Origin: Hydractinia symbiolongicarpus
Taxonomy: Eukaryota > Cnidaria > Hydrozoa > Anthoathecata > Hydractiniidae
Length of the DNA: 64,000 nucleotides
Direction: 5' to 3'
NCBI RefSeq assembly: GCF_029227915.1
Contig: NC_079879.1
Span: 9,238,001-9,302,000 of the forward strand
Below, in pieces: positions 31,947 to 43,297 of the stretch; position 1 is the first letter of the stretch, and each line of letters starts with the position of its first letter. Both the position numbers and the translations under genes were made by a program. The notes below the pieces were generated by a model. The model did no database searches. It saw only the letters and a list, made by a program, of their open reading frames with translations, and had not been told where the DNA came from.

Positions 31947-32167
31947 TTATGTGAGTTTGTAATCTGTATATGTCTTGTTCAAAGCACTGAGCTGCAATGC
32001 GATGATTAAGAAGTAAATTTCGTCATGTTTGAAGTCGATACACAACATAATTCGGTTATATAAAGAAAATAACAAAATGAATTCATAGGACTGTTTTCTC
32101 TAGCGAACGGAGATATTTTAATCGATACAGAAATATATGTTCACTTTCCTATCACTGATTCTTGTAA

Positions 32168-32239
32168 TGCCGTGACCAGGATACGAACCTGGGTTATTGC
32201 GGCCACAACGCAATGTACTAACCACTATACGATCACGGT
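32168..32239 (-). tRNA. tRNA-His: tRNA-His(GTG), A1 variant
   Basis: A1 plus a T-loop change; the acceptor change of 30701 is absent. Confidence 0.6.
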
Positions 32240-32462
32240 GATGTGAGATTGTTATCTGTATATGTCTTGTTCAAAGCACTGAGCTGCAATGCGTTGATTA
32301 AGAAATGTATTACGTTATGTTTGAAGTCGATACACAACATAATTCGGTGTAATAGAGAAAACAAGCAAAATTAAAGCATCAGGAGCTGTTCATCCAAGCG
32401 AACGGGGTCAATTTAATCGATACAGAAATATATGTTCACTTTCCTATTACTGATTCCTGTAA

Positions 32463-32534
32463 TGCCGTGCCCAGGATTCGAACCTGGGTTATGGCGGCCA
32501 CAACGCAATGTACTAACCACTATACGATCACGGC
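32463..32534 (-). pseudogene. tRNA-His(GTG)-like copy, class P
   Basis: Fourth copy, position 1. Confidence 0.6.
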
Positions 32535-32752
32535 TTATGTGAGATTGACTATACCTGCTTTGTTTAAAACACTCTGCTGCAAGGCGATGATTAAGAAGTA
32601 TATTACGTTATGTTTGAAGCCGATACGCAACATAATTCAGTTATTTAAAAAGAATAAACAAAATGAATGCATAGGACTGTTTTCTCTATGGAACGGAGAC
32701 AATTTAATCGATACAGAAGTACACGTTAACTTCCTATCACAGATTCATCTAA

Positions 32753-32824
32753 TGAAATGACCAGGACTCGAACCTGGGTTATTGCGGCCACAACGCAATG
32801 TACTAACCACTATACGATCACGGC
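32753..32824 (-). pseudogene. tRNA-His(GTG)-like copy, class M
   Basis: Fourth copy, position 2. Confidence 0.62.
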
Positions 32825-33045
32825 TGATATAAGATTGTTAACCATATATGTGTTGTTCAAAACACTCTGCTGCAATGCGATGATTAAGAAGTATATTTCG
32901 TTATGTTTGAAGTCGATACACAACATAATTCGGTTATTTAAAAAGAAAAAACAAAATGAATGCATAGGACTGTTTTCTCTATCGAACGAAGTCAATTTAA
33001 TCGATACAGAAGTACACGTTAACTTCCTATCACAGATTCTTCCAA

Positions 33046-33117
33046 TGAAATGACCAGGATTCGAACCTGTGTTATTGCGGCCACAACGCAATGTACTAAC
33101 CACTATACGATCACGGC
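33046..33117 (-). pseudogene. tRNA-His(GTG)-like copy, class M
   Basis: Fourth copy, position 3. Confidence 0.62.
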
Positions 33118-33302
33118 TGATGTGAGATTGTTATCTATATATGTCTTGTTCAAAACACTGTGCTGCAATGCGTTGATTAAGAAATGTATTACGTTATGTT
33201 TGAAGTCGATACACAACATAATTCGGTGTAATAAAGAAAACAAGCAAAATTAAAGCATGAGAAGCTGTTCATCCAAGCGAACGGGGTCAATTTAATCGAT
33301 AC

Positions 33303-33307
33303 AAAAA
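33303..33307 (-). terminator. Candidate Pol III terminator (T5)
   Basis: 34 nt past the tRNA end at 33342. Confidence 0.4.
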
Positions 33308-33341
33308 TATATGTTCACTTTCCTATTACTGATTCTCGTAA

Positions 33342-33413
33342 TGCCGTGCCCAGGATTCGAACCTGGGTGATGGCGGCCACAACGCAATGTACTAACCACT
33401 ATACGATCACGGC
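33342..33413 (-). pseudogene. tRNA-His(GTG)-like copy, class P
   Basis: Fourth copy, position 4. Confidence 0.6.
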
Positions 33414-33634
33414 TTATGTGAGTTTGTAATCTGTATATGTCTTGTTCAAAGCACTGAGCTGCAATGCGATGATTAAGAAGTAAATTTCGTCATGTTTGAA
33501 GTCGATACACAACATAATTCGGTTATATAAAGAAAATAACAAAATGAATTCATAGGACTGTTTTCTCTAGCGAACGGAGATATTTTAATCGATACAGAAA
33601 TATATGTTCACTTTCCTATCACTGATTCTTGTAA

Positions 33635-33706
33635 TGCCGTGACCAGGATTCGAATCTGGGTTATTGCGGCCACAACGCAATGTACTAACCACTATACGAT
33701 CACGGT
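33635..33706 (-). tRNA. tRNA-His: tRNA-His(GTG), A1 variant
   Basis: A1 plus a T-stem change, shared with 39785. Confidence 0.6.
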
Positions 33707-33929
33707 GATGTGAGATTGTTATCTGTATATGTCTTGTTCAAAGCACTGAGCTGCAATGCGTTGATTAAGAAATGTATTACGTTATGTTTGAAGTCGATAC
33801 ACAACATAATTCGGTGTAATAGAGAAAACAAGCAAAATTAAAGCATCAGGAGCTGTTCATCCAAGCGAACGGGGTCAATTTAATCGATACAGAAATATAT
33901 GTTCACTTTCCTATTACTGATTCCTGTAA

Positions 33930-34001
33930 TGCCGTGCCCAGGATTCGAACCTGGGTTATGGCGGCCACAACGCAATGTACTTACCACTATACGATCACGG
34001 C
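33930..34001 (-). pseudogene. tRNA-His(GTG)-like copy, class P
   Basis: Class P with a D-loop change (T for A) shared with 40080. Confidence 0.58.
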
Positions 34002-34219
34002 TTATGTGAGATTGACTATACCTGCTTTGTTTAAAACACTCTGCTGCAAGGCGATGATTAAGAAGTATATTACGTTATGTTTGAAGCCGATACGCAACAT
34101 AATTCAGTTATTTAAAAAGAATAAACAAAATGAATGCATAGGACTGTTTTCTCTATGGAACGGAGACAATTTAATCGATACAGAAGTACACGTTAACTTC
34201 CTATCACAGATTCATCTAA

Positions 34220-34291
34220 TGAAATGACCAGGACTCGAACCTGGGTTATTGCGGCCACAACGCAATGTACTAACCACTATACGATCACGGC
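34220..34291 (-). pseudogene. tRNA-His(GTG)-like copy, class M
   Basis: Class M, G1, T-arm change; last recognisable position of the 1467-bp repeat. Confidence 0.62.
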
Positions 34292-34513
34292 TGATATAAG
34301 ATTGTTAACCATATATGTCTTGTTCAAAACACTCTGATGCAATGCGATGATTAAGAAGTATATTTCGTTATGTTTGAAGTCGATACACAACATAATTCGG
34401 TTATTTAAAAAGAAAAAACAAAATGAATGCATAGGACTGTTTTCTCTATCGAACGAAGTCAATTTAATCGATACAGAAATATATGTTCACTTTCCTATTA
34501 CTGATTCCTGTAA

Positions 34514-34585
34514 TGCCGTGCCCAGGATTCGAACCTGGGTTATGGCGGCCACAACGCAATGTACTAACCACTATACGATCACGGC
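34514..34585 (-). pseudogene. tRNA-His(GTG)-like copy, class P
   Basis: Class P; its left spacer switches from M type to P type near 34470, a recombination scar. Confidence 0.6.
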
Positions 34586-34804
34586 TTATGTGAGATTGAC
34601 TATACCTGCTTTGTTTAAAACACTCTGCTGCAATGCGATGATTAAGAAGTATATTTCGTTATGTTTGAAGCCGATACACAACATAATTCGGTGATATAAA
34701 GAAAATAAACAAAATGAATTCATAGGACTGTCTTCTCTAGCGAACAGAGACATTTTAATCCATACAGAAATATATGTTCACTTTCCTATCACTGATTCTT
34801 GTAA

Positions 34805-34876
34805 TGCCGTGACCAGGATTCGAACCTGGGTTATTGCGGCCACAACGCAATGTACTAACCACTATACGATCACGGC
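34805..34876 (-). tRNA. tRNA-His: tRNA-His(GTG), consensus copy
   Basis: Exact consensus. Confidence 0.9.
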
Positions 34877-35095
34877 TTATGTGAGATTGACTATACATGC
34901 CTTGTTCAAAACACTCTGCTGAAATGCGATGATTAAGAAGTATATTTCGTTATGTTTGAAGTCGATACACAACATAATTCGGTTACTTAAAAAGAATAAA
35001 CAAAATGAATGCATAGGACTGTTTTCTCTATGAAACGGAGATATTTTAATCGATACAGAATTATATGTTCACTTTTCTATCACTGATTCTTGTAA

Positions 35096-35167
35096 TGCCG
35101 TGACCAGGATTCGAACCTGGGTTATTGCGGCCACAACGGAATGTACTAACTACTATACGATCACGGC
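35096..35167 (-). tRNA. tRNA-His: tRNA-His(GTG), C29 variant
   Basis: C29 opposite C41, and one of the conserved D-loop G residues is A. Confidence 0.6.
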
Positions 35168-35389
35168 TGATATAAGATTGTTAACCATATATGTCTTGTT
35201 CAAAACACTCTGCTGCAATGCCATAATTAAAAAGTATATTTCGTTATATTTGAAGTCGATACACAACATAATTCGGTTATATAAAGAAAATAAACAAAAT
35301 AAATGCATAGCACTGATTTCTCTAGCGAACGGAGATAATTTAATCGATACAGAAATATATGTTCAAATTCCTATCACTGATTCTTGTAA

Positions 35390-35461
35390 TGCCGTGACCA
35401 GGATTCGAACCTTGGTTATTGCGGCCACAACGCAATGTACTAACCACTATACGATCACGGC
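35390..35461 (-). tRNA. tRNA-His: tRNA-His(GTG), A50 variant
   Basis: C50 to A mispairs with G64 in the T stem; rest consensus. Confidence 0.72.
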
Positions 35462-35683
35462 TCATATGAGATTGTTAACCATATATTTATTGTTCAAAAC
35501 ACTCTGCTGCAATGCGATGATTAAGAAGTAAATTTCGTCATGTTTGAAGTTGATACACAACATAATTCGGTTATATAAAGAAAATAAACAAAATAAATGC
35601 ATAGGACTGTTTTCTCTAGCCAACGGAGACAATTTAATTGATACAGAAGTACATGTTCACTATCCTATCATTGACTCTTGTAA

Positions 35684-35755
35684 TGCCGTGACCAGGATTC
35701 GAACCTGGGTTATGGCGGCCACAACACAATGTACTAACCACTATACGATCACGGC
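35684..35755 (-). pseudogene. tRNA-His(GTG)-like copy, P-type anticodon stem
   Basis: Full H acceptor but the C42 mismatch of class P and a U30-G40 wobble; a mosaic of classes. Confidence 0.55.
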
Positions 35756-35973
35756 TTATGTGAGATTGACTATACATGCTTTGCTCAAAACACTCTGCTG
35801 CAAGGCGATGATTAAGAAGTATATTACGTTATGTTCGAAGCCGATACACAACATAATTCGGTGATATAAAGAAAATAACAAATTGAATTCATAGGACTGA
35901 TTTCTCTAGCGAACGGAGATATTTTAATCGATACAGAAATATATGTTCACTTTCCTATCACTGATTCTTGTAA

Positions 35974-36045
35974 TGCCGTGACCAGGATTCGAACCTGGGT
36001 TATTGCGGCCACAACGCAATGTACTAACCACTATACGATCACGGT
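35974..36045 (-). tRNA. tRNA-His: tRNA-His(GTG), A1 variant
   Basis: A1 only. Confidence 0.68.
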
Positions 36046-36268
36046 GATGTGAGATTGTTATCTGTATATGTCTTGTTCAAAGCACTGAGCTGCAATGCAT
36101 TGATTAAGAAATGTATTACGTTATGTTTAAAGTCGATACACAACATAATTCGGTGTAATAGAGAAAACAAGCAAAATTGAAGCATCAGGAGCTGTTCATC
36201 CAAGCGAACCGGGTCAATTTAATCGATACAGAAATATATGTTCACTTTCCTATTACTGATTCCTGTAA

Positions 36269-36340
36269 TGCCGTGCCCAGGATTTGAACCTGGGTTATGG
36301 CGGCCACAACGCAATGTACTAACCACTATACGATCACGGC
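36269..36340 (-). pseudogene. tRNA-His(GTG)-like copy, class P
   Basis: Class P with A57 (still a valid B box). Confidence 0.6.
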
Positions 36341-36558
36341 TTATGTGAGATTGACTATACATGCCTTGTTCAAAACACTCTGCTGCAAGGCGATGATTAA
36401 GAAGTATATTACGTTATGTTTGAAGCCGATACGCAACATAATTCAGTTATTTAAAAAGAATAAACAAAATGAATGCATAGGACTGTTTTCTCTATGGAAC
36501 GGAGACAATTTAATCGATACAGAAGTACACGTTAACTTCCTATCACAGATTCATCTAA

Positions 36559-36630
36559 TGAAATGACCAGGACTCGAACCTGGGTTATTGCTGCCACAAC
36601 GCAATGTAATAACCACTATACGATCACGGC
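36559..36630 (-). pseudogene. tRNA-His(GTG)-like copy, class M
   Basis: Class M, G1; A39 mismatch, T-arm and D-stem changes. Confidence 0.6.
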
Positions 36631-36851
36631 TGATATAAGATTGTTAACCATATATGTCTTGTTCAAAACACTCTGCTGCAATGCGATGATTAAGAAGTAT
36701 ATTTCGTTATGTTTGAAGTCGATACACAACATAATTCGGTTATTTAAAAAGAAAAAACAAAATGAATGCATAGGACTGTTTTCTCTATCGAACGAAGACA
36801 ATTTAATCGATACAGAAGTACACGTTAACTTCCTATCACAGATTCTTCCAA

Positions 36852-36923
36852 TGAAATGACCAGGATTCGAACCTGGGTTATTGCGGCTACAACGCAATGT
36901 ACTAACCACTATACGATCACGGC
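36852..36923 (-). pseudogene. tRNA-like copy, class M, GTA anticodon
   Basis: G36 to A gives loop TTGTAGC, anticodon GTA (tyrosine-type), on a class M body with a damaged acceptor. Confidence 0.6.
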
Positions 36924-37108
36924 TGATGTGAGATTGTTATCTATATATGTCTTGTTCAAAACACTGTGCTGCAATGCGTTGATTAAGAAATGTATTACGT
37001 TATTTTTGAAGTCGATACACAATATAATTCGGTGTAATAAAGAAAACAAGCAAAATTAAAGCATGAGAAGCTGTTCATCCAAGCGAACGGGGTCAATTTA
37101 ATCGATAC

Positions 37109-37113
37109 AAAAA
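37109..37113 (-). terminator. Candidate Pol III terminator (T5)
   Basis: 34 nt past the tRNA end at 37148. Confidence 0.4.
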
Positions 37114-37147
37114 TATATGTTAACTTTCCTATTACTGATTCTCGTAA

Positions 37148-37219
37148 TGCCGTGCCCAGGATTCGAACCTGGGTGATGGCGGCCACAACGCAATGTACTA
37201 ACCACTATACGATCACGGC
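37148..37219 (-). pseudogene. tRNA-His(GTG)-like copy, class P
   Basis: Class P, T5-bearing subset. Confidence 0.6.
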
Positions 37220-37437
37220 TTATGTGAGATTGACTATACATGCCTTGTTCAAAACACTCTGCTGCAAGGCGTTGATTAAGAAGTATATTACGCTATGTTC
37301 GAAGCCGATACACAACATAATTCAGTGATATAAAGAAAATAACAAAATAAATTCATAGGACTGTTTTCTCTAGCGAACGGAGATATTTTAATCGATACAG
37401 AAATATATGTTCACTTTCCTATCACTGATTCTTGTAA

Positions 37438-37509
37438 TGCCGTGACCAGGATTCGAACCTGGGTTATTGCGGCCACAACGCAATGTACTAACCACTATAC
37501 GATCACGGT
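37438..37509 (-). tRNA. tRNA-His: tRNA-His(GTG), A1 variant
   Basis: A1 only. Confidence 0.68.
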
Positions 37510-37732
37510 GATGTGAGATTGTTATCTGTATATGTCTTGTTCAAAGCACTGAGCTGCAATGCGTTGATTAAGAAATGTATTACGTTATGTTTGAAGTCGA
37601 TACACAACATAATTCGGTGTAATAGAGAAAACAAGCAAAATTAAAGCATCAGGAGCTGTTCATCCAAGCGAACGGGGTCAATTTAATCGATACAGAAATA
37701 TATGTTCACTTTCCTATTACTGATTCCTGTAA

Positions 37733-37804
37733 TGCCGTGCCCAGGATTCGAACCTGGGTTATGGCGGCCACAACGCAATGTACTAACCACTATACGATCA
37801 CGGC
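37733..37804 (-). pseudogene. tRNA-His(GTG)-like copy, class P
   Basis: Class P; first of segment C. Confidence 0.6.
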
Positions 37805-38022
37805 TTATGTGAGATTGACTATACATGCCTTGTTCAAAACACTCTGCTGCAAGGCGATGATTAAGAAGTATATTACGTTATGTTTGAAGCCGATGCGCAA
37901 CATAATTCAGTTATTTAAAAAGAATAAACAAAATGAATGCATAGGACTGTTTTCTCTATGGAACGGAGACAATTTAATCGATACAGAAGTACACGTTAAC
38001 TTCCTATCACAGATTCTTCCAA

Positions 38023-38094
38023 TGAAATGACCAGGATTCGAACCTGGGTTATTGCGGCCACAACGCAATGTACTAACCACTATACGATCACGGC
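38023..38094 (-). pseudogene. tRNA-His(GTG)-like copy, class M
   Basis: Class M, G1; body consensus. Confidence 0.65.
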
Positions 38095-38279
38095 TGATGT
38101 GAGATTGTTATCTATATATGTCTTGTTCAAAACACTGTGCTGCAATGCGTTGATTAAGAAATGTATTACGTTATGTTTGAAGTCGATACACAACATAATT
38201 CGGTGTAATAAAGAAATCAAGCAAAATTAAAGCATGAGAAGCTGTTTATCCAAGCGAACGGGGTCAATTTAATCGATAC

Positions 38280-38284
38280 AAAAA
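38280..38284 (-). terminator. Candidate Pol III terminator (T5)
   Basis: 34 nt past the tRNA end at 38319. Confidence 0.4.
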
Positions 38285-38318
38285 TATATGTTCACTTTCC
38301 TATTACTGATTCTCGTAA

Positions 38319-38390
38319 TGCTGTGCCCAGGAGTCGAACCTGGGTGATGGCGGCCACAATGCAATGTACTAACCACTATACGATCACGGC
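38319..38390 (-). pseudogene. tRNA-His(GTG)-like copy, class P
   Basis: Class P with further acceptor, T-loop and anticodon-stem changes. Confidence 0.57.
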
Positions 38391-38608
38391 TTATGTGAGA
38401 TTGACTATACATGCCTTGTTCAAAACACTCTGCTGCAAGGCGATGATTAAGAAGTATATTACGCTATGTTCGAAGCCGATACACAACATAATTCGGTGAT
38501 ATAAAGAAAATAACAAAATGAATTCATAGGACTGTTTTCTCTAGCGAACGGAGATATTTTAATCGATACAGAAATATATGTTCACTTTCCTATCACTGAT
38601 TCTTGTAA

Positions 38609-38680
38609 TGCCGTGACCAGGATTCGAACCTGGGTTATTGCGGCCACAACGCAATGTACTAACCACTATACGATCACGGT
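38609..38680 (-). tRNA. tRNA-His: tRNA-His(GTG), A1 variant
   Basis: A1 only. Confidence 0.68.
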
Positions 38681-38902
38681 GATGTGAGATTGTTATCTGT
38701 ATATGTCTTGTTCAAAGCACTGAGCTGCAATGCGTTGATTAAGAAATGTATTACGTTATGTTTGAATCGATACACAACATAATTCGGTGTAATAGAGAAA
38801 ACAAGCAAAGTTGAAGCATCAGGAGCTGTTCATCCAAGCGAACGGGGTCAATTTAATCGATACAGAAATATATGTTCACTTTCCTATCACTGATTCTTGT
38901 AA

Positions 38903-38974
38903 TGCCGTGACCAGGATTCGAACCTGGGTTATTGCGGCCACAACGCAATGTACTAACCACTATACGATCACGGC
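38903..38974 (-). tRNA. tRNA-His: tRNA-His(GTG), consensus copy
   Basis: Exact consensus. Confidence 0.9.
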
Positions 38975-39196
38975 TGATATAAGATTGTTAACCATATATT
39001 TATTGTTCAAAACACTCTGCTGCAATGCGATGATTAAGAAGTAAATTTCGTCATGTTTGAAGTCGATACACAACATAATTCGGTTATATAAAGAAAATAA
39101 ACAAAATAAATGCATAGGACTGTTTTCTCTAGCCAACGGAGACAATTTAATTGATGCAGAAGTACATGTTCACTATCCTATCATTGACTCTTGTAA

Positions 39197-39268
39197 TGCC
39201 GTGACCAGGATTCGAACCTGGGTTATTGCGGCCACAACGCAATGTACTAACCTCTATACGATCACGGC
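39197..39268 (-). tRNA. tRNA-His: tRNA-His(GTG), D-loop variant
   Basis: Single D-loop change (AGTGG to AGAGG) inside the A box; stems intact. Confidence 0.78.
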
Positions 39269-39491
39269 TGATGTGAGATTGTTATCAATATATGTCTTCT
39301 AAAAACACTGTGCTGCAATGCGTTTATTAAGAAATGTATTACGTTATGTTTGAAGTCGATACACAACATAATTTGGTGTATTTGAGAAAACAAGCAAAAT
39401 TAAAGCATCAGGAGCTGTTCATCCAAGCGAATGGGGTCAATTTAATCGATACAGAAATATATGTTCACTTTCCTATCACTGATTCTTGTAA

Positions 39492-39563
39492 TGCCGTGAC
39501 CAGGATTTGAACCTGGGTTATTGCGGCCACAACGCAATGGACTAACCACTATACGATCACGGC
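39492..39563 (-). tRNA. tRNA-His: tRNA-His(GTG), A57/C24 variant
   Basis: A57 keeps a valid B box (GGTTCAAATCC); A24 to C mispairs with U11. A recurrent lineage. Confidence 0.7.
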
Positions 39564-39784
39564 CGATATAAGATTGTTAACCATATATGTCTTGTTAAAA
39601 ACACTCTGCTGCAATGCGATGATTAAGAAGTATATTTCGTTATGTTTGAAGCCGATACACAACATAATTCGGTTATATAAAGAAAATAACAAAATGAATT
39701 CATAGGACTGTTTTCTCTAGCGAACGGAGATATTTTAATCGATACAGAAATATATGTTCACTTTCCTATCACTGATTCTTGTAA

Positions 39785-39856
39785 TGCCGTGACCAGGATT
39801 CGAATCTGGGTTATTGCGGCCACAACGCAATGTACTAACCACTATACGATCACGGT
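39785..39856 (-). tRNA. tRNA-His: tRNA-His(GTG), A1 variant
   Basis: A1 with T-stem change; copy of 33635. Confidence 0.6.
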
Positions 39857-40079
39857 GATGTGAGATTGTTATCTGTATATGTCTTGTTCAAAGCACTGAG
39901 CTGCAATGCGTTGATTAAGAAATGTATTACGTTATGTTTGAAGTCGATACACAACATAATTCGGTGTAATAGAGAAAACAAGCAAAATTAAAGCATCAGG
40001 AGCTGTTCATCCAAGCGAACGGGGTCAATTTAATCGATACAGAAATATATGTTCACTTTCCTATTACTGATTCCTGTAA

Positions 40080-40151
40080 TGCCGTGCCCAGGATTCGAAC
40101 CTGGGTTATGGCGGCCACAACGCAATGTACTTACCACTATACGATCACGGC
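40080..40151 (-). pseudogene. tRNA-His(GTG)-like copy, class P
   Basis: Copy of 33930. Confidence 0.58.
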
Positions 40152-40367
40152 TTATGTGAGATTGACTATACCTGCTTTGTTTAACACTCTGCTGCAAGGC
40201 GATGATTAAGAAGTATATTACGTTATGTTTGAAGCCGATACGCAACATAATTCAGTTATTTAAAAAGAATAAACAAAATGAATGCATAGGACTGTTTTCT
40301 CTATGGAACGGAGACAATTTAATCGATACAGAAGTACACGTTAACTTCCTATCACAGATTCATCTAA

Positions 40368-40439
40368 TGAAATGACCAGGACTCGAACCTGGGTTATTGC
40401 GGCCACAACGCAATGTACTAACCACTATACGATCACGGC
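40368..40439 (-). pseudogene. tRNA-His(GTG)-like copy, class M
   Basis: Copy of 34220. Confidence 0.62.
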
Positions 40440-40661
40440 TGATATAAGATTGTTAACCATATATGTCTTGTTCAAAACACTCTGATGCAATGCGATGATT
40501 AAGAAGTATATTTCGTTATGTTTGAAGTCGATACACAACATAATTCGGTTATTTAAAAAGAAAAAACAAAATGAATGCATAGGACTGTTTTCTCTATCGA
40601 ACGAAGTCAATTTAATCGATACAGAAATATATGTTCACTTTCCTATTACTGATTCCTGTAA

Positions 40662-40733
40662 TGCCGTGCCCAGGATTCGAACCTGGGTTATGGCGGCCAC
40701 AACGCAATGTACTAACCACTATACGATCACGGC
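40662..40733 (-). pseudogene. tRNA-His(GTG)-like copy, class P
   Basis: Copy of 34514, with the same spacer switch on its left. Confidence 0.6.
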
Positions 40734-40952
40734 TTATGTGAGATTGACTATACCTGCTTTGTTTAAAACACTCTGCTGCAATGCGATGATTAAGAAGTAT
40801 ATTTCGTTATGTTTGAAGCCGATACACAACATAATTCGGTGATATAAAGAAAATAAACAAAATGAATTCATAGGACTGTCTTCTCTAGCGAACAGAGACA
40901 TTTTAATCCATACAGAAATATATGTTCACTTTCCTATCACTGATTCTTGTAA

Positions 40953-41024
40953 TGCCGTGACCAGGATTCGAACCTGGGTTATTGCGGCCACAACGCAATG
41001 TACTAACCACTATACGATCACGGC
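40953..41024 (-). tRNA. tRNA-His: tRNA-His(GTG), consensus copy
   Basis: Exact consensus; copy of 34805. Confidence 0.9.
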
Positions 41025-41243
41025 TTATGTGAGATTGACTATACATGCCTTGTTCAAAACACTCTGCTGAAATGCGATGATTAAGAAGTATATTTCGTTA
41101 TGTTTGAAGTCGATACACAACATAATTCGGTTACTTAAAAAGAATAAACAAAATGAATGCATAGGACTGTTTTCTCTATGAAACGGAGATATTTTAATCG
41201 ATACAGAATTATATGTTCACTTTTCTATCACTGATTCTTGTAA

Positions 41244-41315
41244 TGCCGTGACCAGGATTCGAACCTGGGTTATTGCGGCCACAACGGAATGTACTAACTA
41301 CTATACGATCACGGC
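41244..41315 (-). tRNA. tRNA-His: tRNA-His(GTG), C29 variant
   Basis: Copy of 35096. Confidence 0.6.
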
Positions 41316-41537
41316 TGATATAAGATTGTTAACCATATATGTCTTGTTCAAAACACTCTGCTGCAATGCCATAATTAAAAAGTATATTTCGTTATATTTG
41401 AAGTCGATACACAACATAATTCGGTTATATAAAGAAAATAAACAAAATAAATGCATAGCACTGATTTCTCTAGCGAACGGAGATAATTTAATCGATACAG
41501 AAATATATGTTCAAATTCCTATCACTGATTCTTGTAA

Positions 41538-41609
41538 TGCCGTGACCAGGATTCGAACCTTGGTTATTGCGGCCACAACGCAATGTACTAACCACTATAC
41601 GATCACGGC
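41538..41609 (-). tRNA. tRNA-His: tRNA-His(GTG), A50 variant
   Basis: Copy of 35390. Confidence 0.72.
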
Positions 41610-41831
41610 TCATATGAGATTGTTAACCATATATTTATTGTTCAAAACACTCTGCTGCAATGCGATGATTAAGAAGTAAATTTCGTCATGTTTGAAGTTG
41701 ATACACAACATAATTCGGTTATATAAAGAAAATAAACAAAATAAATGCATAGGACTGTTTTCTCTAGCCAACGGAGACAATTTAATTGATACAGAAGTAC
41801 ATGTTCACTATCCTATCATTGACTCTTGTAA

Positions 41832-41903
41832 TGCCGTGACCAGGATTCGAACCTGGGTTATGGCGGCCACAACACAATGTACTAACCACTATACGATCAC
41901 GGC
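41832..41903 (-). pseudogene. tRNA-His(GTG)-like copy, P-type anticodon stem
   Basis: Copy of 35684. Confidence 0.55.
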
Positions 41904-42121
41904 TTATGTGAGATTGACTATACATGCTTTGCTCAAAACACTCTGCTGCAAGGCGATGATTAAGAAGTATATTACGTTATGTTCGAAGCCGATACACAAC
42001 ATAATTCGGTGATATAAAGAAAATAACAAATTGAATTCATAGGACTGATTTCTCTAGCGAACGGAGATATTTTAATCGATACAGAAATATATGTTCACTT
42101 TCCTATCACTGATTCTTGTAA

Positions 42122-42193
42122 TGCCGTGACCAGGATTCGAACCTGGGTTATTGCGGCCACAACGCAATGTACTAACCACTATACGATCACGGT
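42122..42193 (-). tRNA. tRNA-His: tRNA-His(GTG), A1 variant
   Basis: Copy of 35974. Confidence 0.68.
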
Positions 42194-42416
42194 GATGTGA
42201 GATTGTTATCTGTATATGTCTTGTTCAAAGCACTGAGCTGCAATGCATTGATTAAGAAATGTATTACGTTATGTTTAAAGTCGATACACAACATAATTCG
42301 GTGTAATAGAGAAAACAAGCAAAATTGAAGCATCAGGAGCTGTTCATCCAAGCGAACCGGGTCAATTTAATCGATACAGAAATATATGTTCACTTTCCTA
42401 TTACTGATTCCTGTAA

Positions 42417-42488
42417 TGCCGTGCCCAGGATTTGAACCTGGGTTATGGCGGCCACAACGCAATGTACTAACCACTATACGATCACGGT
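42417..42488 (-). pseudogene. tRNA-His(GTG)-like copy, class P with A1 (recombinant)
   Basis: Class P body as in 36269, but its 5' end is A1 and its 5' flank is that of 37438: the crossover joining segments A and C falls inside this tRNA. Confidence 0.65.
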
Positions 42489-42711
42489 GATGTGAGATTG
42501 TTATCTGTATATGTCTTGTTCAAAGCACTGAGCTGCAATGCGTTGATTAAGAAATGTATTACGTTATGTTTGAAGTCGATACACAACATAATTCGGTGTA
42601 ATAGAGAAAACAAGCAAAATTAAAGCATCAGGAGCTGTTCATCCAAGCGAACGGGGTCAATTTAATCGATACAGAAATATATGTTCACTTTCCTATTACT
42701 GATTCCTGTAA

Positions 42712-42783
42712 TGCCGTGCCCAGGATTCGAACCTGGGTTATGGCGGCCACAACGCAATGTACTAACCACTATACGATCACGGC
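42712..42783 (-). pseudogene. tRNA-His(GTG)-like copy, class P
   Basis: Copy of 37733. Confidence 0.6.
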
Positions 42784-43001
42784 TTATGTGAGATTGACTA
42801 TACATGCCTTGTTCAAAACACTCTGCTGCAAGGCGATGATTAAGAAGTATATTACGTTATGTTTGAAGCCGATGCGCAACATAATTCAGTTATTTAAAAA
42901 GAATAAACAAAATGAATGCATAGGACTGTTTTCTCTATGGAACGGAGACAATTTAATCGATACAGAAGTACACGTTAACTTCCTATCACAGATTCTTCCA
43001 A

Positions 43002-43073
43002 TGAAATGACCAGGATTCGAACCTGGGTTATTGCGGCCACAACGCAATGTACTAACCACTATACGATCACGGC
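43002..43073 (-). pseudogene. tRNA-His(GTG)-like copy, class M
   Basis: Copy of 38023. Confidence 0.65.
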
Positions 43074-43258
43074 TGATGTGAGATTGTTATCTATATATGT
43101 CTTGTTCAAAACACTGTGCTGCAATGCGTTGATTAAGAAATGTATTACGTTATGTTTGAAGTCGATACACAACATAATTCGGTGTAATAAAGAAAACAAG
43201 CAAAATTAAAGCATGAGAAGCTGTTTATCCAAGCGAACGGGGTCAATTTAATCGATAC

Positions 43259-43263
43259 AAAAA
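43259..43263 (-). terminator. Candidate Pol III terminator (T5)
   Basis: 34 nt past the tRNA end at 43298. Confidence 0.4.
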
Positions 43264-43297
43264 TATATGTTCACTTTCCTATTACTGATTCTCGTAA

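Larger units (their letters stand above)
28065..34291. repeat. Five-unit higher-order repeat, 1467-bp period
   Basis: tRNA classes repeat in the order P, M, M, P (with T5), H-A1. Later periods start at 29529, 30996, 32463 and 33930, exactly 1467 bp apart; the first period is 3 bp shorter. Successive copies differ by only a few bases, far less than neighbouring units within a copy. Confidence 0.92.
33505..36334. repeat. Segment A, first copy (repeated at 39655-42482)
   Basis: Near-identical to 39655-42482 at an offset of 6148-6150 bp, including the rare GTACTTACCAC and GAATCTGGG variants; a 2-bp deletion in the later copy explains the offset step. Confidence 0.88.
37502..39673. repeat. Segment C, first copy (repeated at 42481-44652)
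   Basis: Matches 42481-44652 at an offset of 4979 bp, including a 1-bp deletion in TTTGAATCGATAC near 38763. Confidence 0.88.
39655..42482. repeat. Segment A, second copy
   Basis: Second copy of 33505-36334; joins segment C directly at 42482 inside a tRNA, skipping four units. Confidence 0.88.
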
